A stretch of DNA of 6,835 nucleotides from an uncultured Alphaproteobacteria bacterium (GCA_903860855.1 CAIOSF010000157.1:1-6835); one strand, 5' to 3'; positions 1 through 6,717 are shown, numbered from the stretch's first letter. Made by a program: numbers and translations. The notes: generated by a model from the sequence alone, not told the origin.

Positions 1-123
1 GAAGTCAAAGCAGCAGTAGTTAAAATCGGGAACTGGTATTACCTCATCCCATTTGATTATAATTTACCTTACGCGCAGATTTTGAAAGAATCTCATAAAA
101 TGTGGTCAAAACCGGTATACTAA
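1..123 (+). CDS. C-terminal end of an unrecognised protein (5' end outside window)
   Basis: Frame 1 is open from the first base to a TAA at 121-123 and gives 40 residues ending in SHKMWSKPVY. The fragment is rich in aromatic residues (WYYLIPFDY) and soluble-looking, with no membrane segment. That it is really coding is supported by the terminator about 50 bases downstream on the same strand, and by a second, decayed copy of part of it in the same codon register at the right edge of the window (6790-6816). The AVVKIGN stretch loosely recalls the first strand of AbrB/MazE-type antitoxins, but the following residues do not continue that pattern convincingly. I do not recognise the family and assign no function. 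The repeated occurrence suggests a multi-copy gene or part of a mobile element. Confidence 0.6.
   Translation, partial: EVKAAVVKIGNWYYLIPFDYNLPYAQILKESHKMWSKPVY
13..39 (+). repeat. Left copy of a 27-bp direct repeat shared with the right edge
   Basis: The 27 bases here match 6790-6816 at 25 positions, in the same orientation. Both copies read AVVK-x-GN in the same codon phase. In this copy the tryptophan codon after GN is TGG; in the right copy it is TAG. This copy lies inside an open frame, so it is the better preserved one. Confidence 0.75.
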
Positions 124-171
124 CTTTTAGTAAAATCCAGGAATTTTGCGGCTCTCAGCATTGCCTTGCGT

Positions 172-199
172 AAGGTGAGTTTGTAACATCACCTTTTTT
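172..199 (+). terminator. Rho-independent terminator of the left-edge gene
   Basis: The arms AAGGTGA (172-178) and TCACCTT (189-195) are perfect complements. The stem can be extended by GTT/AAC across a TGT loop with one bulged A. A run of six T (194-199) closes it on the plus strand. It sits 49 bases after the TAA of the left-edge gene and overlaps the stop codon of the converging transporter gene (198-200). On the minus strand the hairpin has no following T-run, so it should act mainly on plus-strand transcripts. Confidence 0.7.
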
Positions 200-1607
200 A
201 ATCAATCCAACCAATAAAGCGCCACCAAATGGAGCTAGCACCAACCCATGCTGCTGTATACAGTAAGCTAGTTATAAATGATATGCACCACCATCTTCCA
301 ACGGTCGTATATCCACTGCTAAAGATAATCGGGGCAGAGCTGATGCCATAATGAGTCAATCCAGCTGAGAGAATCGATAAAGCTGCTAAAGCCATAGCTG
401 ATGGAAGGGGAGGAAGACCAATCACAATTAATACTCCCAAGAATGCGCTGTACATGACTGTCATATGGACTGTGATGCTGGCGAAAAAATAATGGACATA
501 GAAGAAACCCAAGCCCAACAGAATAGCTGTCGTCATATTGCTGTAGCCATCAATGATCGTCATCATTTGTTGGCTTAACCAGCTTACTGCGCCTGTGTTG
601 CTTAGGCCTGTTGCCATCGAGATCATTGCGCCGAACCATACCAGAGTCTCCCAAGCGCCTTTTTCTCCCGTTACATCGCTCCACTGTAATACCCCGCTGA
701 AGAGTAGTGATATGCAGCCTATTAATGCAGTAGTTGTTGGGTCAACGCCTGTGTATTTCTCACCACTCCACATCGCTATTAGGGCAATAAATACTACAGA
801 TGTTATGATTTCATCTTTAGTGATTTTACCCATTTTTTTTCTGGCTTCTTTTGTAGCGATCAAGACATCATTGCCATTCATGGTCTTAGGTCTACACAAC
901 ACATAAAGAATGACTGGTAAGATCGCAAGTGCGCATATACCAGGAACAAACGCGCCCAGAGCCCATGTGCCCCAGCTTATCGCGATGCCGTACTCGCTAG
1001 CAAACTTGATGACCAAGGGATTGCCCGCCATGGCGGTTAAAAACATGCTGCTTGTTATGACATTTGTATGAAATGCTGTCAAAGTAAAGAAGCTGCCAAT
1101 CCTATTGATCGGTCCCTCCCTGGAGTCATAACTATTTGCGACAGACTTGACTATTGGATAGAGAAGACCTCCACCCCTGGCGCTGGCGCTTGGAATAGCG
1201 GGGGATAATATGAGTTCTGTTAATATTAAACCGTAGGATAACCCGATAGGCGTTTTACCTAAAATTTCTATAAAAAAATGAGCGAGTCTGTGGCCAAGTC
1301 CGGTCTTTATAACAGCTCGAGCTATCATGAAGGCCGCGACAACCAACCACACTACATCTGATCCGAACCCAGATAACATAGTTTTGATTGGTAGTACTCC
1401 ACTTACAGTAACAACGACAACAGAAGTTATCGTTATAAGCCCCATTGGCATAGTGTTGAGCATCACCATGATAACTGTTGCGGTGAAGAGAAGGAGCATA
1501 TGCCAACCCTGAGCGCTTAATCCGGATGGAGCTGACTGCCAAAAATAACTAGCAATGGCGGCTAAAGGCACAATTCCTAAGAGAGATCTCTTGATTCTTA
1601 TTGTCAT
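198..1607 (-). CDS. DASS-family (SLC13-like) dicarboxylate/anion transporter
   Basis: This 469-residue inner-membrane protein has about a dozen hydrophobic segments, the usual size for the divalent anion:sodium symporter family and closest in feel to the 2-oxoglutarate/malate translocator branch (plant DiT1, bacterial CitT/YflS-like). Family landmarks are the ILSPAIPSASARGGGLLYP stretch (about 133-151), which corresponds to the first hairpin-tip clamp, and FFASITVHMTVMYSAF (about 374-389), which holds the second. A short basic N-terminus (TIRIKR) precedes the first membrane helix. A charged cytoplasmic loop lies at about 239-266. The ATG is preceded by AAGAAAGAG at good ribosome-site spacing. 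In host-dwelling bacteria such carriers import or exchange TCA-cycle dicarboxylates. The exact substrate (2-oxoglutarate, malate, citrate or tartrate) and coupling ion cannot be read from sequence. It lies 143 bases downstream of dacF on the same strand, so co-transcription is possible but not tight. Confidence 0.9.
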   Translation of the reverse strand: MTIRIKRSLLGIVPLAAIASYFWQSAPSGLSAQGWHMLLLFTATVIMVMLNTMPMGLITITSVVVVTVSGVLPIKTMLSGFGSDVVWLVVAAFMIARAVIKTGLGHRLAHFFIEILGKTPIGLSYGLILTELILSPAIPSASARGGGLLYPIVKSVANSYDSREGPINRIGSFFTLTAFHTNVITSSMFLTAMAGNPLVIKFASEYGIAISWGTWALGAFVPGICALAILPVILYVLCRPKTMNGNDVLIATKEARKKMGKITKDEIITSVVFIALIAMWSGEKYTGVDPTTTALIGCISLLFSGVLQWSDVTGEKGAWETLVWFGAMISMATGLSNTGAVSWLSQQMMTIIDGYSNMTTAILLGLGFFYVHYFFASITVHMTVMYSAFLGVLIVIGLPPLPSAMALAALSILSAGLTHYGISSAPIIFSSGYTTVGRWWCISFITSLLYTAAWVGASSIWWRFIGWID

Positions 1608-1631
1608 ATCTCTTTCTTAGCAACAAGAGAT
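1608..1631 (-). promoter_or_regulatory. 7-bp hairpin covering the transporter ribosome-binding site
   Basis: Directly upstream of the transporter ATG, ATCTCTT (1608-1614) and AAGAGAT (1625-1631) are exact complements with a 10-base loop. In the minus-strand mRNA the 3' arm is AAGAGAT, which overlaps the purine-rich ribosome-binding sequence and abuts the start codon. Folding would partly hide the site. The stem has only two G-C pairs, so it may be too weak to matter. Confidence 0.35.
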
Positions 1632-1750
1632 GTTCATCATGGAAGGCAGACAAACATAATAACACTTTAATTGCAAGTAAAATATTTGGTGAATCCTGAG
1701 CGTGGAGGTATCTTGATATATATAAAGAAGTTATAAAATCTGCTTTTGTC

Positions 1751-2944
1751 TCATCGTGAAATGAGTATATCAATATTTTGCAATATTGTTTGAACAAAAT
1801 TGGCCTTTTTAACTTCCTCAGCTGTCACAAGAGGAATGACGATATTGTCACCATAGATATTGTGAATCTTGACTGTCATAGTGCCAACTTCTGTTCCGGC
1901 GGCGATTGGAGCTGTGATATTATTCTGATATTTTAAATCGATTTCTATGCCGTCATTTTTTGCTAGATACCTTGGGATATACAATTCAAGAGGGCTCTTT
2001 ACAGTTATAGCAACCTCTGGTTTATCACCATACCAAATATTAATTTTATCTACTGATTCACCATTGCGATATAGGGTTCTAAGGCTAAAATTATTAAACC
2101 CATAGTTTAGCAATTTTCCTGCTTCTTCTGCTCGTTCTTTTATGCTGTTGAGGCCATTTACAATCCCAATTAATCTTCGGCTATTTCTTTCTGCACTGAT
2201 GACCATGCCATAACCACCATCTTCTGTATGTCCAGTTTTAACTCCATCCACTCCACCAATGCCAAGTAGGGTATTGCGATTAGATTGGGCTATCTTGTTA
2301 TGTTCGAAGTCCTTTTCTGCATGATATCGATAGTAATCAGGGAAATCTTTTAGCAATCTTACCGCTAAGATTGCTAAGTCACGAGCTGTCATATAGTGAT
2401 TTGGTGCTGGTAGTCCCGTTGCATTGTCAAAATGAGATCCAGTCAATCCTAGTTCGTCTGCCATATTGTTCATATGGCCAACGAAGATCATTTCATCTCC
2501 GAACATGCCTTCAGCTAAAACGATGCAAGCGTCATTGCCAGATTGTACGATCATACCGCGTATCAGGTCTTCTACCATAACCTCTGAGTTTAAAGAAAGA
2601 AACATCTTGGATCCCTGGGTTTTCCAGGCTTTTTCACTCACACGAAATCTATCGTGCATTGCTAATGATCTATCCTTAAGGGCCGAAAATACCAAATAGC
2701 TGGTCATGATCTTACTCATAGATGATGGCGTCATCTTCTCTGTATCATTTTTAGCAAACAAAATCTCACCCGTTTCATAATCAACCAATATGGCCTGTTT
2801 TGCCTTTACGTTATACGATTTTGTGTTTGTTCCTTGTTCTCCTATCTCTGATCGTGACTGTATTTGTGCATCAGAAGGATAGGCATCAATAGGGTGGATA
2901 GAGCAAAGCAGATAAAGAGATAGTGTTACTAGTACTGCAAACAT
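1751..2944 (-). CDS. dacF: D-alanyl-D-alanine carboxypeptidase (PBP5/6-type, peptidase S11)
   Basis: This low-molecular-weight penicillin-binding protein removes the terminal D-Ala from peptidoglycan pentapeptides in the periplasm. All three active-site motifs are present: SxxK as S75-M-S-K78 after the conserved Pro73, SxN as S135-G-N137, and KTG at 236-238. The N-terminus (about 1-22) is a hydrophobic signal segment, although it lacks the usual lysine or arginine at the start. Residues about 275-380 fit the beta-rich C-terminal PBP5 domain. The 397-residue length is normal for the family. No earlier ATG, GTG or TTG exists in frame before a stop, so this ATG is the only reasonable start; its ribosome site (AAGTGGA) is mediocre. 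It is divergent from suhB and may be read through into the transporter gene. The symbol follows common rickettsial usage; assignment among dacA/C/F paralogues is uncertain. An unusual perfect hairpin lies inside the gene (2350-2377). Confidence 0.93.
   Translation of the reverse strand: MFAVLVTLSLYLLCSIHPIDAYPSDAQIQSRSEIGEQGTNTKSYNVKAKQAILVDYETGEILFAKNDTEKMTPSSMSKIMTSYLVFSALKDRSLAMHDRFRVSEKAWKTQGSKMFLSLNSEVMVEDLIRGMIVQSGNDACIVLAEGMFGDEMIFVGHMNNMADELGLTGSHFDNATGLPAPNHYMTARDLAILAVRLLKDFPDYYRYHAEKDFEHNKIAQSNRNTLLGIGGVDGVKTGHTEDGGYGMVISAERNSRRLIGIVNGLNSIKERAEEAGKLLNYGFNNFSLRTLYRNGESVDKINIWYGDKPEVAITVKSPLELYIPRYLAKNDGIEIDLKYQNNITAPIAAGTEVGTMTVKIHNIYGDNIVIPLVTAEEVKKANFVQTILQNIDILISR
2350..2377. repeat. 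Perfect 12-bp inverted repeat (4-base loop) inside dacF
   Basis: TTAGCAATCTTA (2350-2361) and TAAGATTGCTAA (2366-2377) are exact reverse complements around a CCGC loop. They fall within the dacF codons for LAILAVRLL, about residues 190-198, just before KDFPDYY. Neither strand has a T-run after it, so it does not look like a terminator. Confidence 0.85.
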
Positions 2945-3087
2945 TATGTAATATCCACTTGGTATTTTTTTTGAAGTATAGACGAGTTATTCGAGGGAAA
3001 GAAGTAGATATTTTGCCTTTGGTTCATCTGGTTGTATTTAGACTTGATCTTTGGCTTTAGGCGCGGGTGAGTGAAAGAGTAACGATA

Positions 3088-3116
3088 TATTGGTTTAAAA
3101 TGAGAATTGGTATTAT
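3088..3116 (+). promoter_or_regulatory. Possible suhB promoter in the dacF-suhB divergent region
   Basis: TATTGG (3088-3093) and TATTAT (3111-3116) are separated by 17 bases and lie about 36 bases before the suhB ATG. The -10 is reasonable and the -35 is poor. The 208-base region must hold promoters for both dacF and suhB. I see no clear operator or riboswitch in it. Confidence 0.3.
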
Positions 3117-3152
3117 GATGAGGCAAATAAAATTTAGTATTAGTGAAGATCG

Positions 3153-3986
3153 ATGCAACATTCTCAAAAATATTCCACCCACATACAGATAATGATTAAA
3201 GCTTGCCAAAAAGGGGCCGCCGCCATAGCAAGAGATTTTCTTGAACTTGAGCAGCTACAGAGCTCTCAAAGGGACCTCAAGGAATTTGCTAATAAAGTTG
3301 ATCAGAAGGCTGAGAACACAATAATAGGTGAGCTCAAGAGAGCGAGAGCGGAGTATGGTATATATGCTGAAGAATCCCCAGAAGTAATTGGGAATGGTAA
3401 ATTTCGTTGGATAATAGATCCAATAGACGGTACTTCAAACTTCTCTCACGGCCATCCCAACTATGCCATCAGCATAGCCCTGGAAAAGTTTGGAGTTCTG
3501 CAGGTTAACCCATCTCCTGTTGGTTATATAGTGGCAGGAGTTATTTATTTGCCACATACGAAAGAAATTTATTGGTCTGATAGAGATGGAGGAGCTTATT
3601 ATATCGATCCTCATGGATACCAAAATAAACTGAAAGTTTCTGCTGGCTTGGACCGACATGTCGTTGGAACGATAATACCACATAAACCATCTAGCCATTA
3701 TGATAATGTATTTGATGAAATTAGAAGAATAGGAGCGAAGATTCGTATATCTGGCTCGATAGCAATGGATCTAGCATATGTTGCAAGTGGTCGCCTTGAT
3801 TATCTATTTCTCAATCGCTTTAACCTTTGGGATATAGCTGCTGGTTGTTTGTTAGTGACTGAAGCAGGAGGCAGCATGACCTATAAAGATGGGATTTTCT
3901 CTGCAGGTGGGAATGGTTTCATGAGCAGCCTAGAAAAACAACGTAAAGATGGGGAACTTATTGATTATAACGATGCTATTGATTAG
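3153..3986 (+). CDS. suhB: Inositol monophosphatase family protein (SuhB-like)
   Basis: This 277-residue protein is a Mg2+- or Li+-sensitive phosphatase of the IMPase/FIG fold, expected in the cytoplasm. It shows the whole metal-binding set: AEES at 72-75 (first metal glutamate E73), the signature DPIDGTSNF at 89-97 (D89 and D92), and WDIAAG at 226-231 (D227). The ISGSIAMDLAYVASGRLD segment (about 199-216) fits the usual substrate-side region, and the length is typical. Family members hydrolyse inositol-1-phosphate or related sugar phosphates; E. coli SuhB also takes part in rRNA antitermination. Which role applies here is unknown. The ATG at 3153 lies close to the usual family N-terminus; Met14 is a possible alternative. 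The upstream ribosome site is weak. The gene is divergent from dacF and converges on the kinase relic, with about 98 bases between their ends and no strong terminator seen. Confidence 0.92.
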   Translation: MQHSQKYSTHIQIMIKACQKGAAAIARDFLELEQLQSSQRDLKEFANKVDQKAENTIIGELKRARAEYGIYAEESPEVIGNGKFRWIIDPIDGTSNFSHGHPNYAISIALEKFGVLQVNPSPVGYIVAGVIYLPHTKEIYWSDRDGGAYYIDPHGYQNKLKVSAGLDRHVVGTIIPHKPSSHYDNVFDEIRRIGAKIRISGSIAMDLAYVASGRLDYLFLNRFNLWDIAAGCLLVTEAGGSMTYKDGIFSAGGNGFMSSLEKQRKDGELIDYNDAID

Positions 3987-4841
3987 AAGCTATGATTGAT
4001 TGAGATGATGGCATCAAAGCAGTTGCAATCGCTATTAAGACATCGTTTTTCCTTGCCCTTTCAACTCTTGTCATCACTTCAATATCAGCGTCGGAAAGTC
4101 AGGGTGACCTCGGTATGCAACTTATACAGAGAGTTACACTCAATGGCTCCCCCCATTCTCTCCATGATCATTCGGCAGAATGGCAGGCCCTATACCAGTT
4201 CCTTCTTCTATATTTGATGAGTCTTCATCTGGCTCAATGTCATCAACTTTAAATATATCTTGGGCTTTTTTCCGCCCCATTCCCTCTCCGTCATCTTTGA
4301 AAATCACTTGATAACGGCCAGCTCGATTAATTCCTGCCCAGATTGTGATCATTGCTTTCTCTCCAGCATAGTCCAGGGCATTTTTTAGCAAATTGAACAA
4401 AATATGCTTAACGAAGTGTTTTGATCCTTTGAACTGCAAATCGTTAAGTTCATTAGTTTTACGGACTTTAGCTCTTTTTCTCTCATTGCCCTTAAAACTG
4501 TACTCATCTAGAGCTTCTTTTATACATGATTTAATCGAATATGTTGCCAAATCAACTGGCTCTATCCTCTTGCTTAGAGACAAAAGATAGCCAGAAACTC
4601 TCTTTCTTCTCTTCTCCTCAGTAGGCTTCTCCTGCTTGACAAGCTTACCCGTAGATGCATCATAATACGATCCTATCGTATGAGCCATATAATATGCATG
4701 ATCTTCCTCAGCCTTGATCTGCCCCTTTATCACATTTTGAACGGCAGCCAAATCCTTCTGATCAACGCCACGGCGACCTGGGATATTGTCATTTACTTTA
4801 GATGACTCCTCCCTTTTTGCTACCTCAGCCGGCTCCTCTTC

Positions 4842-4879
4842 TTTTTCTAGTGTTTTCTTTTTTTCTAGTCTTTCTAGGT
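4842..4879. repeat. Degenerate short tandem repeat (TTTCTAG units) in the kinase relic
   Basis: CTAG occurs at 4847-4850, 4865-4868 and 4874-4877, each preceded by a T-rich run. On the minus strand this encodes LERLEKKKTLEKEEE, a charged, probably helical stretch located where the phosphoacceptor H-box would be expected. The pattern suggests slippage expansion. Confidence 0.5.
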
Positions 4880-4978
4880 TTTGTTCTGTTGCTATGTTGA
4901 CAATGATAGTGCCGATAACATAGCAATAGGTAATGGCATAGCTAATATATGATGTTATAACTACATTAGATGGATCGA

Positions 4979-4987
4979 CCCCCCCCC
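4979..4987. repeat. Nine-base C/G homopolymer in the kinase relic
   Basis: Nine consecutive C on the plus strand (G in the kinase mRNA) encode W-G-G-V near residues 44-47. It stands out in an AT-rich region. The downstream and upstream kinase-like residues are in the same frame as written, so the present length keeps the frame open. Confidence 0.8.
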
Positions 4988-5122
4988 AAGCACCATGATA
5001 TATGTATACAAAGGCATAGGGACAAAACATTCCGACTTGTATCGATATGACGCCATTATGCCATGGCAACACCAATGTGTCAAGATGGTGACTCACTGAT
5101 ATCACCACTAGGAACACTGACC

Positions 5123-5179
5123 TTAACTATGATATTTATATATTTCACAATATAAAGCAAATTGCAGCAAGCCAACCAT
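5123..5179 (-). pseudogene. Possible 5' remnant of the kinase gene (18 codons)
   Basis: On the minus strand an ATG at 5179 follows GAGG (5192-5189) at ideal spacing and opens a frame of 18 codons (MVGLLQFALYCEIYKYHS) that stops at TAA 5125-5123. This lies just upstream of, and in a different frame from, the kinase relic. The good ribosome site and position suggest it is the original start of the gene, with the membrane-spanning sensor part deleted between. The match is too short to prove this. Confidence 0.3.
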
Positions 5180-5245
5180 CTTTACAAACCTCAATTTCTG
5201 ACCGATCATTGACTAATTACTTAAACTGACAATTCATTCTTAGAT

Positions 5246-5252
5246 AGAGGAA
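5246..5252 (+). promoter_or_regulatory. Strong ribosome-binding site of icd
   Basis: AGAGGAA lies 7 bases before the ATG at 5260. It is the best Shine-Dalgarno match in the window and fixes the start. Upstream, TTGACT (5209-5214) could be a -35, but the matching -10 is poor, so I do not call a promoter. Confidence 0.75.
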
Positions 5253-5259
5253 GTAACAC

Positions 5260-6717
5260 ATGATTCGCATATCAGTTGCAAAAGGAGACGGCATAGGCCT
5301 AGAAATAACCAACGTCGTGCTAAGCATATTAAAAGCAGCCAAAGCTGAACTAGAGTTTGATTTTATCGACATAGGTGAAGCCCTATACCTAGGCGGCATA
5401 TCATCTGGAATAGATGACAAGGCCTGGGCCAGCATAAAACAAAATAAGATCTTGCTCAAAGGCCCGATCACAACCCCTCTGGGTAAGGGCTATAAAAGCT
5501 TAAATGTTACCTTTCGCAAAACACTTGGGTTATACGCAAATGTTAGGCCAGTGATGTCCTACTCCCCCTTCATTCAGGGACCAAAGATGGATATGGTGAT
5601 CGTCCGGGAAAATGAAGAAGATCTCTACGCTGGCATTGAGTATATGCCAACATCGGATACCTACCTCTCCTTCAAGCTTATTTCTCGTATGGGCTGTGAA
5701 AAAATCATTCGATATGCCTTTGAGTATGCCAAAAGGAACCAAAGGAGGAAAGTCACATGCCTAACCAAAAATAATATAATGAAAATTACGGATGGAGCAT
5801 TTGCCAATATATTCTTCGAAATCGCCCAAGAATACAGCGAATTAGAGACTAATCATATGGTGGTTGACATAGGATCAGCACGCATTGCATCCAGACCATC
5901 ATCATTCGATGTTGTCGTTACCTTGAATTTATATGGCGATATAATATCTGATATTGCGGCGGAGATATCTGGGGCCCTTGGCTTGGCTGGCAGTGCCAAT
6001 ATTGGCACTAAATATGCAATGTTTGAAGCTGTTCACGGCTCTGCTCCTGATATAGCTGGACAGAATAAAGCGAATCCATCTGGCATGCTAAATGCTTCTA
6101 TCTTGATGCTAAAACATCTTGGCATGAATCAACAAGCAGCCCTCATCCAGAATGCCTGGCTGACAACAATAGAAAGTGGTATGCACACAGCTGACATCTT
6201 CCGAGAAGGACATAGCAAAAAATTGGTATCAACTAGCGGGTTTGGTACTGAGGTCATAGGAAATTTAGGAAAATCGCCACAGCAATTGATTGGTATCGCC
6301 AATCAAGGTGGTAGGACAGAACATGGGGCAAATAGCGATAAATCTCATGGCAATGCAAAAAATCAAAGCTGGGCCAAGGCAAACAGTACGAATGAGCAAG
6401 GATTGCTGCTTGGTTGCGATCTATATGTAGAAACTCACCTTAGCCCGGCTGCTGTAGCAGAAATAGCCCATGATATAACCTCCAACATGAACTGCGAGCT
6501 AAAAGGAATCGCTCAAAGGGGGCTGATGGTATGGCCAAGATGCGAATCAGAAGTGACTGATGCTAGCTTATCGCAGCTAAGATTCCATAGCACAAACAAA
6601 GGCGAATTACTGACTTTGCAGGGAGAGCTTGAAAAACACGAGCTCAGGGTCGTTATGCTTAACTATTTGTATGATTACTCTGGTATCGTCGGCTTCAGTA
6701 AAATGCAGGGAGAATAG
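5260..6717 (+). CDS. icd: Isocitrate dehydrogenase, long rickettsial/Thermus type
   Basis: This 485-residue cytosolic TCA-cycle enzyme oxidatively decarboxylates isocitrate to 2-oxoglutarate. The beta-decarboxylating dehydrogenase fold is complete: KGDGIG (8-13), KGPITTP (67-73), the isocitrate-binding SLNVTFRKTLGLYANVRPV (S80, N82, R86, R96), VRENEEDLYAGIEY (R116, Y123), catalytic K170 in TKNNIMK, metal aspartates D203, D227 and D231, and the cofactor loop HGSAPDIAGQ (259-268). A low-complexity linker (about 335-380) joins a C-terminal domain (about 381-485) found in the long-type enzymes of Thermus and Rickettsiales but not in E. coli Icd. The cofactor-selecting positions are Asp264-Ile265, the pattern usual in NAD+-dependent relatives; E. 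coli Icd has Lys-Tyr there for NADP+. NAD+ preference is therefore inferred. The gene appears to stand alone, divergent from the kinase relic. An 18-bp perfect palindrome lies in its coding sequence. Confidence 0.95.
   Translation: MIRISVAKGDGIGLEITNVVLSILKAAKAELEFDFIDIGEALYLGGISSGIDDKAWASIKQNKILLKGPITTPLGKGYKSLNVTFRKTLGLYANVRPVMSYSPFIQGPKMDMVIVRENEEDLYAGIEYMPTSDTYLSFKLISRMGCEKIIRYAFEYAKRNQRRKVTCLTKNNIMKITDGAFANIFFEIAQEYSELETNHMVVDIGSARIASRPSSFDVVVTLNLYGDIISDIAAEISGALGLAGSANIGTKYAMFEAVHGSAPDIAGQNKANPSGMLNASILMLKHLGMNQQAALIQNAWLTTIESGMHTADIFREGHSKKLVSTSGFGTEVIGNLGKSPQQLIGIANQGGRTEHGANSDKSHGNAKNQSWAKANSTNEQGLLLGCDLYVETHLSPAAVAEIAHDITSNMNCELKGIAQRGLMVWPRCESEVTDASLSQLRFHSTNKGELLTLQGELEKHELRVVMLNYLYDYSGIVGFSKMQGE
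5992..6009. repeat. Perfect 18-bp palindrome inside icd
   Basis: AGTGCCAATATTGGCACT reads the same on both strands. It encodes the conserved SANIGT segment of the enzyme, so codon constraint plus chance may explain it. Confidence 0.85.

Larger units (their letters stand above)
4085..5117 (-). pseudogene. Sensor histidine kinase relic (CqsS-like catalytic domain), truncated and frameshifted
   Basis: The uninterrupted frame runs from a GTG at 5117 to a TGA at 4140 (325 codons). The ATP-binding half is clear: N-box FNLLKNALDYA (241-251, N246), G1 box DDGEGM (275-280) and G2 box GTGIG (306-310). Right after GTGIG the frame turns to nonsense (PAILPNDHGENGGSH). Dropping one base near 4187 restores a textbook kinase ending, LPFCRMIMERMGGAI followed by TEVTLTF, with a new stop at 4085. 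The front half has perhaps two hydrophobic segments (about 24-41 and 52-76) where family members usually have several, and an in-frame TAG lies just before the GTG. No H-box of the HE[LIM]RTP type is visible; its place (about 80-120) is taken by a Glu/Lys-rich stretch. The best reading is a degenerate kinase. A truncated, ATPase-domain-only protein remains possible, and the 3' shift could be a sequencing error. Confidence 0.75.

Noticed and set aside
1..60. AbrB/MazE antitoxin identity for the left-edge fragment
   Set aside because: Only AVVKIGN recalls that fold; the following residues do not fit and no toxin gene follows.
1549..1797. 82-codon minus-strand frame between dacF and the transporter
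   Set aside because: It overlaps the 3' end of dacF and the 5' end of the transporter, and resembles no family.
2460..2478. 7-bp inverted repeat GCCATAT/ATATGGC in dacF
   Set aside because: Short, AT-rich, within coding sequence, and compatible with chance.
3071..3081. GTGAAAGAGTA shared with 6722-6732
   Set aside because: Eleven-base matches are expected by chance several times in a window of this length.
2944..3126. 60-codon minus-strand frame ending in a TAATG overlap with the dacF start
   Set aside because: It begins with TTG, has no clear ribosome site, has a composition unlike a real protein, and occupies the divergent promoter region of dacF and suhB.
3996..4217. 73-codon plus-strand frame after suhB
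   Set aside because: Mostly antisense to the kinase tail, with no recognisable features.
4004..4252. Plus-strand open frame with a signal-peptide-like start (AIKTSFFLALSTLVITSISA)
   Set aside because: It has no start codon after the upstream stop, and from 4085 on it is antisense to the kinase sequence whose restored tail clearly matches a known family.
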